A stretch of 64,000 nt of DNA from an uncultured bacterium (GCA_902761735.1 CACWLL010000011.1:1-64000), one strand, 5' to 3'. Shown: positions 43,591 through 54,335, counted from the stretch's first letter. Notes: generated by a model from the letters alone, not told the origin. Made by a program: numbers and translations.

Positions 43591-44970
43591 TTACTTCAAT
43601 TTTGATGTATCAACTTTTACATGCCCCTCATCCAATACTGTTTGGGACATGCCTTTTATATCAGATATACTTATAAGATGTTCTTTGTTCGCAATATTTA
43701 TGATATCGTTAAAAAACACTTGCGGATTTCTTTTATTCCATTTGTCCATATATAAATACTGAGGCATAGAACCTCTTTCATTGTTATCCGCTTTACAAGC
43801 CAAAACACAATTTGTCAAATCATCAACTCCGCCGTTTGCTCTTGCTTTAACATGTTCTACTGTCGCAATAGACGGTTCAAGAAGCTTATAACCTATGGTG
43901 TCCGAGTTAGAATATCTGTGTTTTGCAACAAAAGAGCGCATACTGCTACTCGAATTTGGCAGCTTATTCGCCAAATAAACCATCCTATAATATAGCGGAG
44001 TTCCTTTTATAGATGCCAATTCTTTTTTTACAAGGTCATGCATAAAATCTTTATTTGAGAACTGAATAATAACATTTTTCCCTTCAATCATTCTTTTAGA
44101 AATTTCACATAATCTTACAATGTCCTGCCTATCCAAACGCTCTCCGATTTTTTGAACACGATATATCACATATTCGCTAAATTCATTTGCAGTTCTGAAT
44201 TTTGCAGCTTTACTTTTAGATATACGATTAGCAAGTTCTGATGGTATTACGGAATCTTTATTTGCAAAAATCGGATCCGACATTGGCTCTGTAATTCTTG
44301 ATAAATACGCTCTTAGTTCTGCATTCGGTATTGATGGAATCATTTTACTCATTTTATATGCGAATTTTTCAGGATTAAAATCTTCTTTATATGCTTTTTC
44401 ATACAACCTTTTATGCTGATTTTTCATAAATTTTCTGAAGCTTTGTTCTCTATCCGGCGGCAAACTTGCTGATTCATCCATTAGCTTTTTAAATATTTTT
44501 GCCTGCGTTCTGACAAGTCTCTTTATAGAATTCTGATATAAAAATTGAACAATCTCCGAAAGGTGGGTTTGCGGGCTCTTTTTAGCATACTTTTCTATCT
44601 GGTCAAACACATCCCCCTGACCTTTTTTCATAACTTTTCTGTAAGGCTTAACTTTTTCAACAAAATCTTTTATCGGGCCGCTAAAGACGCCCGAATCAAG
44701 CATGTCCTGTAATGTACCTGCGTACAGCAACAATCTTTTACAATAAAAACAATGAATATCATGCTCTTTAGTTAAATATCTATATTGTCCATGGGTTTTT
44801 ATAGGAATTCCGGAAGGTAAACCTGCCTTAAAAGAAAGAGTCTTTACAAATGTATCCTCAGGCATCGTTGCAGAAGAAATTCTTAACAAACCTAAATCAG
44901 CGTAACCATTCCTTTGACGATTTGCCGATTTGTTATCATATGAAAATATATTTACTCCCGAAACTCGCAT
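43591..44970 (-). CDS. HNH endonuclease-like protein, copy 2
   Basis: 459 residues, same layout as its neighbour: leader with TLSFKAG (45-50), CFYCKR knuckle, helical middle and HNH core VEHVKARANGGVDDLTNCVLACKADNNERGSM. The second Cys of the core CxxC is replaced by Asp (CKAD), so zinc structure may differ between the copies. The two genes are six bases apart and read in the same direction: a tandem duplication that has diverged. Confidence 0.7.
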   Translation of the reverse strand: MRVSGVNIFSYDNKSANRQRNGYADLGLLRISSATMPEDTFVKTLSFKAGLPSGIPIKTHGQYRYLTKEHDIHCFYCKRLLLYAGTLQDMLDSGVFSGPIKDFVEKVKPYRKVMKKGQGDVFDQIEKYAKKSPQTHLSEIVQFLYQNSIKRLVRTQAKIFKKLMDESASLPPDREQSFRKFMKNQHKRLYEKAYKEDFNPEKFAYKMSKMIPSIPNAELRAYLSRITEPMSDPIFANKDSVIPSELANRISKSKAAKFRTANEFSEYVIYRVQKIGERLDRQDIVRLCEISKRMIEGKNVIIQFSNKDFMHDLVKKELASIKGTPLYYRMVYLANKLPNSSSSMRSFVAKHRYSNSDTIGYKLLEPSIATVEHVKARANGGVDDLTNCVLACKADNNERGSMPQYLYMDKWNKRNPQVFFNDIINIANKEHLISISDIKGMSQTVLDEGHVKVDTSKLK

Positions 44971-45042
44971 AAGTTTATAAATACACTGATAATTTTTTTT
45001 TGCGTTGTTGTAACAAGATATTAAGGAGATTTTACAAATTTT

Positions 45043-48015
45043 TTATGCCGACAAAGTAAAAATCTCGTAAATTTCTTCGTCTGAAAGCTCTGTAATAATC
45101 TTTTCTCCCTCGTATATAGCCATATCCGCAAGCTCTTTCTTGGATTTGAGCATTTCATCAATTTTTTCTTCAAAAGTTCCAAGCGTAATCATACGATGAA
45201 CCATTACATTCTTATCCTGCCCTATACGATAAGTACGGTCTGTTGCCTGATCTTCCACCGCAGGATTCCACCACAAGTCATAGTGGATAACATTTGTTGC
45301 ACTTGTCAGATTTAAACCGGTACCTCCTGCTTTTAATGACAGTATCATAACTTTTGTATCCGCATCATTTTGGAACTTATTAATTAATTCCTCACGCTGA
45401 GGTACTGTTAATGAACCATGGAAGAACAACGGTTCCGTATTACACTCTTGTGCAATTACTTTGCACAGTATGTCACCCATTTCTTTGTATTGAGTAAATA
45501 TAAGAGATTTTTCTCCGGCATCTAGAATGTTTTCAAGAGTCGAAAGGCATTTATCCAATTTCCCTGACATCTCTCTTGTCATATCTCCTGATTTGAGGAA
45601 CTGATACGGATGATTACATATTTGTTTTAATGCTGTTATGAGCTTAAAGATGTTGCCTCGTCTGTTAATACCGGAGAACGCACTAATTTTTTCCATCATC
45701 TCATTCAAAGTCTTTTCATAAAGAACAGCCTGAGATTTAGATAAATAACAGTATTCATTGAGTACCATTTTTTCAGGTAAATCCGAGATAACGTTTTTAT
45801 CAGTTTTTAAACGTCTGAGCACAAACGGAGATACTGACATTTTTAATTTTGCTGCACGAGAGTGCTCTTTAAATCTCTCAATAGGAATAGCATAGCTTTT
45901 TTGAAACTCTCTAAGACTACCGAGATAACCCTGATTTATAAAATCAAAAATACTCCACAACTCTGTTAACCTATTTTCTACCGGAGTACCTGTCATTGCG
46001 ACCTTTGTATCTGCTTTTAAAGCCTTAATTGCCAAAGTCTGAGCAGTGTCAGGGTTTTTGATATTTTGAGCTTCATCAACAATAATCATTCCCCATTGAT
46101 GTTTCTTTAACTCTTCTACATCTATTCTCATAATTGCATAAGTGGTTAGAATTACATCGTGTGCAACATCAAGTTTTCTTTCTGTCCCGTGATAAACAAC
46201 CGCATCAAGACTCGGCGCAAACATTTGTAACTCTTTCATCCAGTTCCCCATTAGAGTCGTAGGGCAAATTACCAGTACGGGTTTTTTGAGTCTTTCTTCC
46301 TCTTTTAATTTTAGTATCAAGCTTATAATTTGAATAGTTTTACCCAATCCCATATCATCTGCCATACATACGCCAAATCCTTTGGTAATATTAGTCCACA
46401 ACCATTTTAGACCTGTTTGCTGATATGGTCTTAATACCCCTGTTAGCGTCGCCGGAGGGGTAACGTCAACAGGTTTTGTAAAATCTTGTATTACACGAGC
46501 ATAAGCATCATCATAATCAAATTCATATTGTGCAAGTTGTCCGGACATTGATGCATGTATAAGTTCCATTCTTGAAAGAGATTTAAAGTTTGCCTTTGCA
46601 ATTTGCTCAAATATTTTTTTACTTTCTTCCTTATCAATAAGCACATACTTATTTTTATATTTAATTAAACCGTTGCTCTCCTCTACAAGCTTGTTAAACT
46701 CTTCCACAGAAATTTTTTCATTACCTATTGCAATTTCGTATGAAAAATCAAGAATATCATCTAACGCCAACTTTCCGGAATTATTACTGTTAAACAAATC
46801 TGCCAAATCAGCAGAACGAGAAGCTTTTACCTTAGCATTAATAGAGGCTCTTGGGACAACAATATTCACTAATTCACTAGGTAAAATCACCTCAATTTGA
46901 GCTTTCTGTAAGTAATATGCCGTTTGAGTTATTATTTTATATACTTCATTCAAATTCAAATCAAGAGAAAGTTTATCTTCGTCTTCAAATAAATCTTCCA
47001 ACTCAGGAAAATACTTTATCGCATAATTCAACTGCTTTTCCACAATTTTTGCAATATCAGTAGAGTCAGCATCAAAAACTTTTTCTTCGTGATATAAATC
47101 ATCAATCAGTACGCTATCTCCGGTTTTCCTGTTCTTAATATAGACTTTTAATCTGAATAACTCATCCTCAACTTTATCTATCTTAAAGAACGGTATCACA
47201 TCGTATTTACCCAGATATAATTCATCAAACCATTGGGAAATATTTTCGGCTATTGAAATCCCTCTCATATTTGAACGTTGTTCTAAATCCTTAATCATAT
47301 AAGTACCGGATTTAACATCTTTAAACTTATACGCTTTTATTCCTAAAAATTTATATATTACGTAATTCATATAGTTATGAACAAAGTCTTTTACAAAATT
47401 CTTAGGTTGCTCTCCTTTTATAAACAAATTATTCGGAATATTTTCCTCAAACATATTTATAATTCTTGCAACCTGGCTGTTTGGAATAATCGGCTCATAG
47501 ACTATTTTAAAAGTTGAACCGCTATCTTTTACGGTCGGAATAAAGTATAATTTTTCTATCAACTTCATTACAAAATGTGCAAGAGTATTCATATATATAA
47601 ATGTCGGAGTAACCGCATCCATATCAATTATTTCACCGAATCCGCCAAAATAATCCATTACCAAATCTAAATTCATCATATATCCGACATATTCGCCCAA
47701 TACCTGAGAACGAAATCTGAATAATGACCCTTTAGATTTCAGATAATATTCAAAATTATTTGTCGGGGTTATAAAGAATGATAATTTTCCACCCTCATTT
47801 ACGAGAAAGAAATCAGTATTTCTTGCAGGTGAGTGCGGGCTTAAAAAGACATCTTTAAATTCATCCTCTACTGTTTGATAAATTAAGCTTAAAGTATAGC
47901 GGAAATCTTTATTTTTAAAACCTTCAGGATTTTCTGACAGATTAAAAAACAGTTCGTCTATATCATTCTTTTTTACTGATAAATCATAATTTAAAGATGT
48001 ATTATTTGTTACCAT
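45043..48015 (-). CDS. SNF2-family helicase
   Basis: 990 residues. The N-terminal ~500 residues are without a clear domain; then come the SNF2 ATPase core with motif I DDMGLGKT, motif II DEAQ, motif III MTGTPVENR, and the helicase C half with SLKAGGTGLNLTSATNVIHYDLWWNPAVEDQATDRTYRIGQ. RapA-like group: recycles RNA polymerase or remodels DNA-protein complexes. No methylase or phospholipase partners of known defence SNF2 systems adjoin, so a housekeeping role is favoured. Confidence 0.9.
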   Translation of the reverse strand: MVTNNTSLNYDLSVKKNDIDELFFNLSENPEGFKNKDFRYTLSLIYQTVEDEFKDVFLSPHSPARNTDFFLVNEGGKLSFFITPTNNFEYYLKSKGSLFRFRSQVLGEYVGYMMNLDLVMDYFGGFGEIIDMDAVTPTFIYMNTLAHFVMKLIEKLYFIPTVKDSGSTFKIVYEPIIPNSQVARIINMFEENIPNNLFIKGEQPKNFVKDFVHNYMNYVIYKFLGIKAYKFKDVKSGTYMIKDLEQRSNMRGISIAENISQWFDELYLGKYDVIPFFKIDKVEDELFRLKVYIKNRKTGDSVLIDDLYHEEKVFDADSTDIAKIVEKQLNYAIKYFPELEDLFEDEDKLSLDLNLNEVYKIITQTAYYLQKAQIEVILPSELVNIVVPRASINAKVKASRSADLADLFNSNNSGKLALDDILDFSYEIAIGNEKISVEEFNKLVEESNGLIKYKNKYVLIDKEESKKIFEQIAKANFKSLSRMELIHASMSGQLAQYEFDYDDAYARVIQDFTKPVDVTPPATLTGVLRPYQQTGLKWLWTNITKGFGVCMADDMGLGKTIQIISLILKLKEEERLKKPVLVICPTTLMGNWMKELQMFAPSLDAVVYHGTERKLDVAHDVILTTYAIMRIDVEELKKHQWGMIIVDEAQNIKNPDTAQTLAIKALKADTKVAMTGTPVENRLTELWSIFDFINQGYLGSLREFQKSYAIPIERFKEHSRAAKLKMSVSPFVLRRLKTDKNVISDLPEKMVLNEYCYLSKSQAVLYEKTLNEMMEKISAFSGINRRGNIFKLITALKQICNHPYQFLKSGDMTREMSGKLDKCLSTLENILDAGEKSLIFTQYKEMGDILCKVIAQECNTEPLFFHGSLTVPQREELINKFQNDADTKVMILSLKAGGTGLNLTSATNVIHYDLWWNPAVEDQATDRTYRIGQDKNVMVHRMITLGTFEEKIDEMLKSKKELADMAIYEGEKIITELSDEEIYEIFTLSA

Positions 48016-48033
48016 TTATTAATATCCTTTAAT

Positions 48034-49560
48034 TTACTTAATCAAAGATTCTGCAGTCATTTCTTTAGGTTGCTCAATATCCAAAAGTTGAAGAACCGTC
48101 GGCGCAATATTGCATAATGCACCGTCATCTTTTAATTGAACACCTTCCGGAGCATTGATTAGTACAAGCGGAACAATATTTGTCGTATGAGCAGTCTGCG
48201 GTTTGCCCGTTTCAGAATTTACCATAACTTCTGCATTACCGTGGTCTGCTGTTAACAGCATCATAACATCATTTTCTTTACATGCAGCCGCAATTTTTCC
48301 GACACACTCATCAACCGTCTTGCAAGCTTTAACTGCAGCCTCAACAACTCCGGTATGTCCAACCATATCCGGATTTGCAAAGTTTACTAATATAAATTGA
48401 TATTCAGGATTTTTTACGGCTTTTAGCACATTCTCGCAAACCTCAGGAGCACTCATCTCAGGCTGTAAATCGTATGTAGGAACTTTCGGCGATGGTACGA
48501 GAACTCTTGTTTCGTGAGGTTGAGGTTCATCAATACCGCCGTTGAAAAAGAATGTTACGTGTGCATATTTTTCTGTCTCAGCAGTTCTAAACTGGTGTAT
48601 TCCACTATTTTCCAAAACGTCACCCAATATATTTACAAGATGTTCTTTTGGAAAAGCAACAGGGAAAGTAAAATCTTCATTATATTTTGTCATTGTTACA
48701 TAATAAAGATTTTTCAAAACTTTTTTGCGTTCAAAGCCGTCGAAATCCGTAAAATTAAGGGCTTTAGAAACTTCTCTTGCTCTATCAGGGCGGAAATTAA
48801 TAAATACAACAGAATCGTTATCCTTAATTCTGCTTTCCTCTCCACCAATAACCGTCGGAAGAACAAATTCGTCATTATCACCTCTTGCATAAGAAGCTTT
48901 AACTCCTTCTATTGCGCTGTTGGCGTGTTCTCCTTCCCCAAGAAGCAGCGCATTATAACCTTTCTCTACCCTATCCCAACGATTATCCCTGTCCATAATA
49001 TAGTATCTACCGATAATAGTTGCAACAGGCGGTAAATTATATTTTTTTAATTCAGCTTCAACCGGTTCAAGAAACGTACATGCACTCTGCGGAGGCGTAT
49101 CACGGCCATCCAAAAAGGCATGCACATAAACTTTAGTCAGACCTTCATCTGCAGCTAATTTAATTAGCGCAATTAAATGTTCCAAAGAGGAGTGGACTCC
49201 GCCTGTCGATACCAAACCGAAAATATGGAACGCAGAATCATTCTTCTTAGCGTGATTTACGGCTTCTAAAAAGCGTTCGTTTTTAAAGAAAGTCCCGTCT
49301 TTGATTGCGTTATTAATTCTTGACAAGTCTTGATAAACAATTCTTCCTGCACCAAGGTTAAGGTGTCCGACCTCGCTATTTCCCATTTGTCCGGCAGGCA
49401 AACCTACAAATTCCCCGTCTGCATGAATTGTAATAGAAGGATTTTCTTTTATTAACTTTTCAACATTTACTGCTTTTGCCAATTTTGTAGCATCAAATTC
49501 CGGATGATTAGAGCTAATTCCCCATCCGTCCATAATACACAACAATACTCTCTTATTCAT
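48034..49560 (-). CDS. gpmI: 2,3-bisphosphoglycerate-independent phosphoglycerate mutase
   Basis: 508 residues. CIMDGWGIS at the start, catalytic Ser in MGNSEVGHLNLGAG, FLDGRDTPP and FINFRPDRAREVS, then the metal site LLTADHGNAE and AHTTNIVPL. Glycolysis/gluconeogenesis, Mn-dependent. Standard length for the family. Confidence 0.97.
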   Translation of the reverse strand: MNKRVLLCIMDGWGISSNHPEFDATKLAKAVNVEKLIKENPSITIHADGEFVGLPAGQMGNSEVGHLNLGAGRIVYQDLSRINNAIKDGTFFKNERFLEAVNHAKKNDSAFHIFGLVSTGGVHSSLEHLIALIKLAADEGLTKVYVHAFLDGRDTPPQSACTFLEPVEAELKKYNLPPVATIIGRYYIMDRDNRWDRVEKGYNALLLGEGEHANSAIEGVKASYARGDNDEFVLPTVIGGEESRIKDNDSVVFINFRPDRAREVSKALNFTDFDGFERKKVLKNLYYVTMTKYNEDFTFPVAFPKEHLVNILGDVLENSGIHQFRTAETEKYAHVTFFFNGGIDEPQPHETRVLVPSPKVPTYDLQPEMSAPEVCENVLKAVKNPEYQFILVNFANPDMVGHTGVVEAAVKACKTVDECVGKIAAACKENDVMMLLTADHGNAEVMVNSETGKPQTAHTTNIVPLVLINAPEGVQLKDDGALCNIAPTVLQLLDIEQPKEMTAESLIK

Positions 49561-49690
49561 AATTATTATTCCTTTGTTTCACTAGTGTCATTAGAACAAT
49601 TATACAAAGGACATAATTGAAAAACAAGAGCATTTTAATTACGCTCTATAAGTATCGAATTTTGCTTCGGGCTATTTCATTTGAATTATT

Positions 49691-49797
49691 CCACCGGCAA
49701 AATATCAAGATATATAGAATCTTTGTTTATATATCCGACAGAATATAAGAAAGTTAATTCATTACTATTTTTTGAGACAATTGACGGTAAAATTTAC
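49691..49797 (-). pseudogene. Short coding-like remnant
   Basis: In the 250-bp gap between gpmI and the TPR gene the minus strand reads ILPSIVSKNSNELTFLYSVG, then YINKDSIYLDILPVE and stop, with coding-like composition but no start codon. It may be the tail of a lost gene. Weak evidence. Confidence 0.2.
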
Positions 49798-49811
49798 AAT
49801 AATTTATAGAA

Positions 49812-51230
49812 TTACATTTTATCTTTTACGAAAAATCCGACAATTTTATCTAAAATACTTTCCCCTTGAGAGTCAGATGAAACTTCGCTATGTTCGAGTT
49901 TTGCGACTTGTTCTTGGATTAAGGAATATTCAGGGCCTTGCGGTGCGGTTTGCAAATATTTTTTATACCAAGATAAAGCCGAAGACATATCCCTGCTTTT
50001 CTTATATAATTCAGCAAGTTTTTTCATTGCGGAAAAGTTTCTTGGATCTGTTTCCATTAATTTTTCCAAATACTCAGCGGCAAGTCTTGTATCTCCGTTA
50101 TCTTCCCAATATTTTGACAATTTTTCCAAGGCGGTTTTACTGTTAGGTTCTAATCTTACAAGTTTTTCGTAAAACTCCATTGCCTGATGTTTTTCCCCGC
50201 TTGTTTCCAATAAATTTGCAAGCATTGCAATCATATCTGCATCATCATCTTTAAGTTGGTATGCATTCAACAGTTCATTTATTGCGACGTCCTTGCTGCC
50301 CCTTACCAAATGGTATTTTGCCCAATTCAAGGTCGCAAGATATTCTTCTTTATTTGATTCATAAATAAGTGCTCTCATTTGAAAAACCAACGGGTGATTT
50401 GGCATCATTTGAGAATATTTTTCAACAGCTTCCAGAGCTTTATCATACTCTTTTGAAGTATAGTAATATTCAGCTTGTAACGCGTATAATTGAGGATCAT
50501 TAGAATATTTTTCGGACACTTTTTCCAACTCTTTTCTTGCTGCGGTTAAATCCGATAATGCAAGCATTGCCTTAATAAGAGTTAACTCGTTACGGCTGAC
50601 ATTTTTAACTTTTTGAGGGGTATTATCTTTAAAGTACAACCGTGCAAGATTTTCTCTAACACTATCATCATCATACCCGTCATTTATAGCTCTTTCTAAA
50701 GTTTCAATTGCACTGCCGATTATATCATCATTTTCATACAGTTTAGATAATCTGACATAGACTTCAGACGAAGTGTTTTCGTATTCTAAAACTTTAAGAT
50801 ATTCGTCAATTGCTTTTGTCGGATTTCCAAGTTGTTCGTATAAAGTACCTATTTCAAATCTAACCGATTTTACTTCATTTTCACTGCCGCCGGCATGAGC
50901 AAGTGCCTTTTGAAAATCATTTACTGCGTGTTCAAATTGTTGTTGAACTACGTGATAATTCCCTCTATAAACATAATATTTGTACTTATCCGTATCTATG
51001 TATATATCCATCAACTGTTCATATGCCGTCGGATTAGTCATATCAAGAGCAATCATTTTATTATAATATTCAACAGCTTCTTCTTTTTTGTTTAATATCA
51101 TTGCAACATGCCCTAATGTAGCTAATAAGCTTAAATCGTTCGGATTGTGAGCGTAACTTTTTTTATATTCGGCATACGCTTCTTCGTATTGCCCGTTTTC
51201 TTCCATTTGTTCTGCGGCTTCTATACTCAT
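49812..51230 (-). CDS. TPR-repeat protein
   Basis: 472 residues of tandem TPR motifs (for example AYAEYKKSYAHNPNDLSLLATLGHVA, AIDEYLKVLEYENTSSEVYVRLSKLYE and ALSWYKKYLQTAPQGPEY), then a short hydrophobic/basic tail (DKIVGFFVKDKM). Adaptor protein, partner unknown. It neighbours pth. Confidence 0.85.
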   Translation of the reverse strand: MSIEAAEQMEENGQYEEAYAEYKKSYAHNPNDLSLLATLGHVAMILNKKEEAVEYYNKMIALDMTNPTAYEQLMDIYIDTDKYKYYVYRGNYHVVQQQFEHAVNDFQKALAHAGGSENEVKSVRFEIGTLYEQLGNPTKAIDEYLKVLEYENTSSEVYVRLSKLYENDDIIGSAIETLERAINDGYDDDSVRENLARLYFKDNTPQKVKNVSRNELTLIKAMLALSDLTAARKELEKVSEKYSNDPQLYALQAEYYYTSKEYDKALEAVEKYSQMMPNHPLVFQMRALIYESNKEEYLATLNWAKYHLVRGSKDVAINELLNAYQLKDDDADMIAMLANLLETSGEKHQAMEFYEKLVRLEPNSKTALEKLSKYWEDNGDTRLAAEYLEKLMETDPRNFSAMKKLAELYKKSRDMSSALSWYKKYLQTAPQGPEYSLIQEQVAKLEHSEVSSDSQGESILDKIVGFFVKDKM

Positions 51231-51319
51231 TAATAATTACTCCTTATCCCTTTAATATAAATCGTAACTTGATTTTATCAATAAAAAACCCAAATATCAA
51301 TTGTACGGGTATCTTTACA

Positions 51320-51874
51320 CTAGTTAAATTTGTTTTGTGCTTCGGCAATTCCGTTATGCATAAGAGCCATTGCCGCGTCAATTGCTTTATCCAGCACATT
51401 TTTTAATGCTTCCATTTGTTCTTTCGAAAAATTTTGCAACACATAATTCTCTGACGGTCCTATTTGCGGGCCTATACCTATTTTGATTCTGTTAAAATTG
51501 CTTGTCCCCAGATGTTTAATTATGGATTTAATACCGTTGTGCCCCCCGTCAGAACCGTTTGCTCTAAGTCGTATTGTTCCGAGAGGAAGTGCTATATCAT
51601 CATATATGATAATTAAATCTGAAATATCAATTTTATAATAGTCAATTACAGCTCTTACGGCTTCTCCGGAAAGATTCATAAATGTTGTTGGTTTTACGAA
51701 GATTATATCTTCCCCTCCCGTTTTAAATCTTGAGATATATGCTTTGAGTTTTGATTCTTCTTTAAAAGAAAAACTATCAACATAACTCCATCTGTCCAAA
51801 ACCATAAAACCCGCATTATGTCTTGTGAATACATATTTTTCGCCTATATTGCCGAGTCCTGCAATTAGTTTCAT
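51320..51874 (-). CDS. pth: Peptidyl-tRNA hydrolase
   Basis: 184 residues. Pth landmarks: AGLGNIGEKYVFTRHNAGF with the catalytic His, KPTTFMNLSGEAV, and GSDGGHNGIKSIIKHLG. It releases peptides from prematurely dropped peptidyl-tRNA. RBS GGAG ahead of ATG. Confidence 0.97.
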   Translation of the reverse strand: MKLIAGLGNIGEKYVFTRHNAGFMVLDRWSYVDSFSFKEESKLKAYISRFKTGGEDIIFVKPTTFMNLSGEAVRAVIDYYKIDISDLIIIYDDIALPLGTIRLRANGSDGGHNGIKSIIKHLGTSNFNRIKIGIGPQIGPSENYVLQNFSKEQMEALKNVLDKAIDAAMALMHNGIAEAQNKFN

Positions 51875-52010
51875 TATTTCTCCTGTTCGTTTGTTTTCTT
51901 TTAATATTTTACTCTAAATAAATATTACCGTCATGACTTGTCAGGGTTTCGCTTAACAAATTGATAAAATAAATTTATCTTGTAAATACAAAGAACATGA
52001 GGACAAAATT

Positions 52011-52571
52011 ATGAAATCAAAAAATAAAACAATAGTAAAAGAAAAAAGTTCTGAAAAAGTTTCAAAATTTTTGGAGAAAAACGCTCTTCATAAAAAAGAT
52101 TTTGCGGAAATGATAGGAGTTACCCTATCCTATGTTTATAACCTGATTGACGAAACTATTCCTTTTTCAACGAGAGGAACTACTTTAGAGCGAATTGCAA
52201 CGGTTATGGAAATTGAACCCGAAGAATTTGAAGAATATAAAATACCTCAAGAACCAATTCTAACAGATGAATTTGTCGAGTTTATCAAAGAAAAAATTAA
52301 GGATAAAAAAATGTCCGTTGTTACATTTTTAAAAGCTTTTCCGCGTAAAAAAAGATTGGAAATTGTTGACATATTAAGAGGCAACTTGCCTATGCCGATT
52401 GATTTTAAAGAATTGACAATGCTATCACAAGTGTTGGAAATTGATAAACAAGATATATATGATATGTGGGAAAAGCGTATGCGACAAGTTTTAGAAACAA
52501 ACGGAATGAATATTAATGCAAATGCAACACTGGTAAATACGATGTTTGATTGCGTAAAAAAAGCAATTTAA
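52011..52571 (+). CDS. XRE-family HTH regulator
   Basis: 186 residues. Helix-turn-helix near residues 22-75 (KFLEKNALHKKDFAEMIGVTLSYVYNLIDETIPFSTRGTTLERIATVMEI). A second similar helical half (residues 85-150) looks like a duplicated, diverged XRE domain. Target unknown; GAGTGCA..TGCACTC stem-loop at 52575-52592 follows the stop. Confidence 0.75.
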   Translation: MKSKNKTIVKEKSSEKVSKFLEKNALHKKDFAEMIGVTLSYVYNLIDETIPFSTRGTTLERIATVMEIEPEEFEEYKIPQEPILTDEFVEFIKEKIKDKKMSVVTFLKAFPRKKRLEIVDILRGNLPMPIDFKELTMLSQVLEIDKQDIYDMWEKRMRQVLETNGMNINANATLVNTMFDCVKKAI

Positions 52572-52619
52572 AAATGAGTGCAAAAATGCACTCCCATAGT
52601 ATTATTGCCTGAACCGAAC

Positions 52620-54335
52620 TTAGCTTAATTTATCCGCTAACTCAGTTTCCAATCTTCCGTTAAGAGTTTTATTGATTTTTTGAAGCTTCTGCCCTATCAA
52701 CTCCATATTATCAGTCCATACAAAGTTGTCATTGATATATTTTTCAGCCTTATCAAAATCGCCGTCTATTTGTATTCGAACGATTTCGGAGAGCATCTCT
52801 TTAGCAATCGGAACCACTTTATCAATATTGACGTGAATTTTACCGTCAATGATGTCGTAAGCACCTCTTTCTGCGAAATATTTGTTTTGCATAACAGTAC
52901 GAACTCTATGAGCTTGAGATAATGTCGGTTTAGTCTTTAAAAAATTATCGGCTACAGTCGTGACAATAATTTGCAAGCGCTGTTCCTGAGTATACATACC
53001 AAGTTCCGTAAGCAAATCTACAAATGCTAAAGAACCCATATCCGCTTTGTTTTCCTCTATTATATTTCTATATTTGCCTAATCTTTCAGAACCGGTTTTC
53101 GGTCCAAGGGAGTGTGCATTCTCATGCCCGATGGTAAACCAGTGGTCAGCTTCATCAAGATAATATTTATGCTGGTCTTTATCTAAAATTGCATCTAATC
53201 TTTCCTGAAGCTTTTTCATATCACTTATAAATCTGATTTGTCTGTGGTAAACATTCCTTCTTCCGCCACCAATTGTTAATGATAACTTGTCATCATTAGG
53301 CAAATTCTCGGCAAGTGTGATTCCGCCCCTATATTGTCCGACATCTCCCGTAGCAGTAACCATATCCACATCAACCATTGTTTGTTTACTGTCCTCATCA
53401 GGTTTTATATTTTGCTCATATTCGTTTGCATACGGCATATTTTTAGCTAATATCGGAAGATATTTTTTTATTGCCATCAGAGCATCTGTCCCTTTTTTGT
53501 TAATAATTCCGACACGCCCGCCTAAGAAGTCTTTAGGTATAGGAGATATTTCATATTTATCCAAAAGTGCTTTTAGTTCAGAGTTTTCAATTACCGTTCC
53601 GGTCATTTCATCGGCATAGTTCTCTCTTGTAATTGTAAATTCAAGCGGGGTATCCTGCAATGTAGCCCACTTTTTATCAGCATAAGCATCAAGCATCGGA
53701 TCCGCAGTCCTTAATGCTTTTGCTTGAAGCTTTAAATATTCATTGAAGTCTGAATTAGTCGAAACTTCACTTGCCATTTCCAACTCATCAGCCATTTTGT
53801 TAAAATCATCATTAAATTTGTCTATATAATCAATCCCTATTAATTCGTCACCATCTCTTTCAACGAATGAACGTTGAGTAAGTATTTGTTTTACTTTTTC
53901 AATTTTGCCTTCATTCAGCATTTTGATAAGAATATTATGAAATTCTTCAACCGATAAATCTGTCGGATAAACACCCTTACCCAAATATCCGCCGACTTCT
54001 TTTGCCAAAAATATCGGTTCTGACATTGTATCAATCGCTGTTATACCTTTTTGAGCATCAAAAAGAATTTTGGTTAATTCAGCTTGTTTATTACCTTTTG
54101 ATATTTCCGTTTCAATAAATTTCTTGAATGGCAAATTATGAGGATTATCTAATATCATATTAATTTTTTCAAGAACATTTGCAGCTCTGACAAGATGCTT
54201 TAAAGCTTCTTTATCTCCATCAGCCAACCCTAAATATTCCGGGGCATCCGCCTTCAAAAATTTTTTAGTCATTAAATAATCTTTATGAGTTCTTTTCTCT
54301 AACTCATCCATTGATAAATTAAATGTATAATCCAT
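52620..54335 (-). CDS. Zinc peptidase resembling M49 (dipeptidyl-peptidase III-like)
   Basis: 571 residues. Zinc motif HENAHSLG near residue 400, followed about 25 residues later by EENKADMG, the gluzincin HExxH..E arrangement resembling M49 peptidases (whose motif is HExxGH). GGGRRNVYHRQIRF precedes it. No signal peptide, so cytosolic. It probably cleaves dipeptides or acts on small peptides. The missing Gly of HExxGH makes the assignment to M49 approximate. Confidence 0.7.
   Translation of the reverse strand: MDYTFNLSMDELEKRTHKDYLMTKKFLKADAPEYLGLADGDKEALKHLVRAANVLEKINMILDNPHNLPFKKFIETEISKGNKQAELTKILFDAQKGITAIDTMSEPIFLAKEVGGYLGKGVYPTDLSVEEFHNILIKMLNEGKIEKVKQILTQRSFVERDGDELIGIDYIDKFNDDFNKMADELEMASEVSTNSDFNEYLKLQAKALRTADPMLDAYADKKWATLQDTPLEFTITRENYADEMTGTVIENSELKALLDKYEISPIPKDFLGGRVGIINKKGTDALMAIKKYLPILAKNMPYANEYEQNIKPDEDSKQTMVDVDMVTATGDVGQYRGGITLAENLPNDDKLSLTIGGGRRNVYHRQIRFISDMKKLQERLDAILDKDQHKYYLDEADHWFTIGHENAHSLGPKTGSERLGKYRNIIEENKADMGSLAFVDLLTELGMYTQEQRLQIIVTTVADNFLKTKPTLSQAHRVRTVMQNKYFAERGAYDIIDGKIHVNIDKVVPIAKEMLSEIVRIQIDGDFDKAEKYINDNFVWTDNMELIGQKLQKINKTLNGRLETELADKLS

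Noticed and set aside
52575-52592. GAGTGCA/TGCACTC stem-loop as a terminator
   Set aside because: The stem is short and no T-run follows on either strand.
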